Below are positions 5,531 through 5,537 of a DNA stretch of 5,537 bases, one piece after another (positions within the stretch are counted from its first letter, which is position 1; every line of letters starts with the position of its first letter). This DNA comes from JAFGKM01 sp964403465 (GTDB lineage: Bacteria > Ratteibacteria > UBA8468 > B48-G9 > JAFGKM01). The DNA lies in assembly GCA_964403465.1 (NCBI GenBank), contig CAYOFY010000089.1, positions 1 to 5,537 of the forward strand, written 5' to 3'. A program made the position numbers and the translations under genes. A model generated the notes under the pieces. It worked only from the letters and a program-made list of their open reading frames with translations. It was not told where the DNA came from and did not search any database.

Positions 5531-5537
5531 CTCCTTT
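5531..5537 (-). promoter_or_regulatory. Ribosome binding site (AAAGGAG) of the export lipoprotein gene
   Basis: AAAGGAG on the minus strand, at the very edge of the window, is followed by a 12-nt AT-rich spacer and the ATG at 5518. The spacing is on the long side. Together with the signal peptide it supports 5518 as the authentic start even though the frame is soon interrupted. The operon promoter would be beyond the window. Confidence 0.6.

Noticed and set aside
1..5537. Mobile elements, tRNA or rRNA genes, and intrinsic terminators
   Set aside because: No transposase, inverted terminal repeats, RNA gene signatures or GC-rich hairpin followed by a T-run was seen on either strand. Intergenic gaps are at most 40 nt.

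Overview
The window is one stretch of an exopolysaccharide or surface-glycan gene cluster. All five genes lie on the minus strand and are transcribed from the high-coordinate end to the low. Gaps are short (29, 19, 40 and 3 nt), so they look like one operon. No gene on the plus strand, RNA gene, mobile element, CRISPR array or terminator can be supported. The lipoprotein export component and the Wzc-type fused polysaccharide co-polymerase/tyrosine kinase point to a didermic (Gram-negative) bacterium with intermediate GC. The phylum cannot be fixed from this sequence; an environmental lineage such as Nitrospirota, Desulfobacterota or Omnitrophota is only a guess.

Layout in transcription order. 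(1) 5518-4817: a short Wza-like polysaccharide export lipoprotein with signal peptide and lipobox, interrupted by an in-frame TAA at codon 44. (2) 4787-2688: a 699-residue Wzc/PCP-2a protein with a C-terminal BY-kinase domain and a ten-tyrosine tail. (3) 2668-1628: a GlmU-N-like sugar-1-phosphate nucleotidyltransferase with an insertion of about 80 residues and no acetyltransferase domain. (4) 1587-466: a DegT/PglE-like PLP aminotransferase. (5) 462-1: a PglC-like monotopic phosphoglycosyl transferase, cut by the window edge after residue 154.

Inferred joint role: the nucleotidyltransferase supplies a UDP-HexNAc. A dehydratase and an acetyltransferase, not in this window, together with the aminotransferase would convert it to a UDP-(di)amino-dideoxy sugar of the bacillosamine type. 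The PglC-like enzyme would load the first sugar phosphate onto undecaprenyl phosphate. The Wzc-like protein would control chain length and work with the export lipoprotein to move polymer across the periplasm and outer membrane.

Points most worth a second look: the premature TAA in an otherwise intact export gene; the nucleotidyltransferase insertion; the departures from BY-kinase consensus (EX2RX2R and Walker A) beside an unusually regular Tyr tail; an 11-bp triple tandem repeat that forms the aminotransferase stop and the pglC leader; and a nearly duplicated translation-initiation region in front of two genes. I see no convincing evidence of a wholly new system. This is a recognisable glycan cluster with several odd details.
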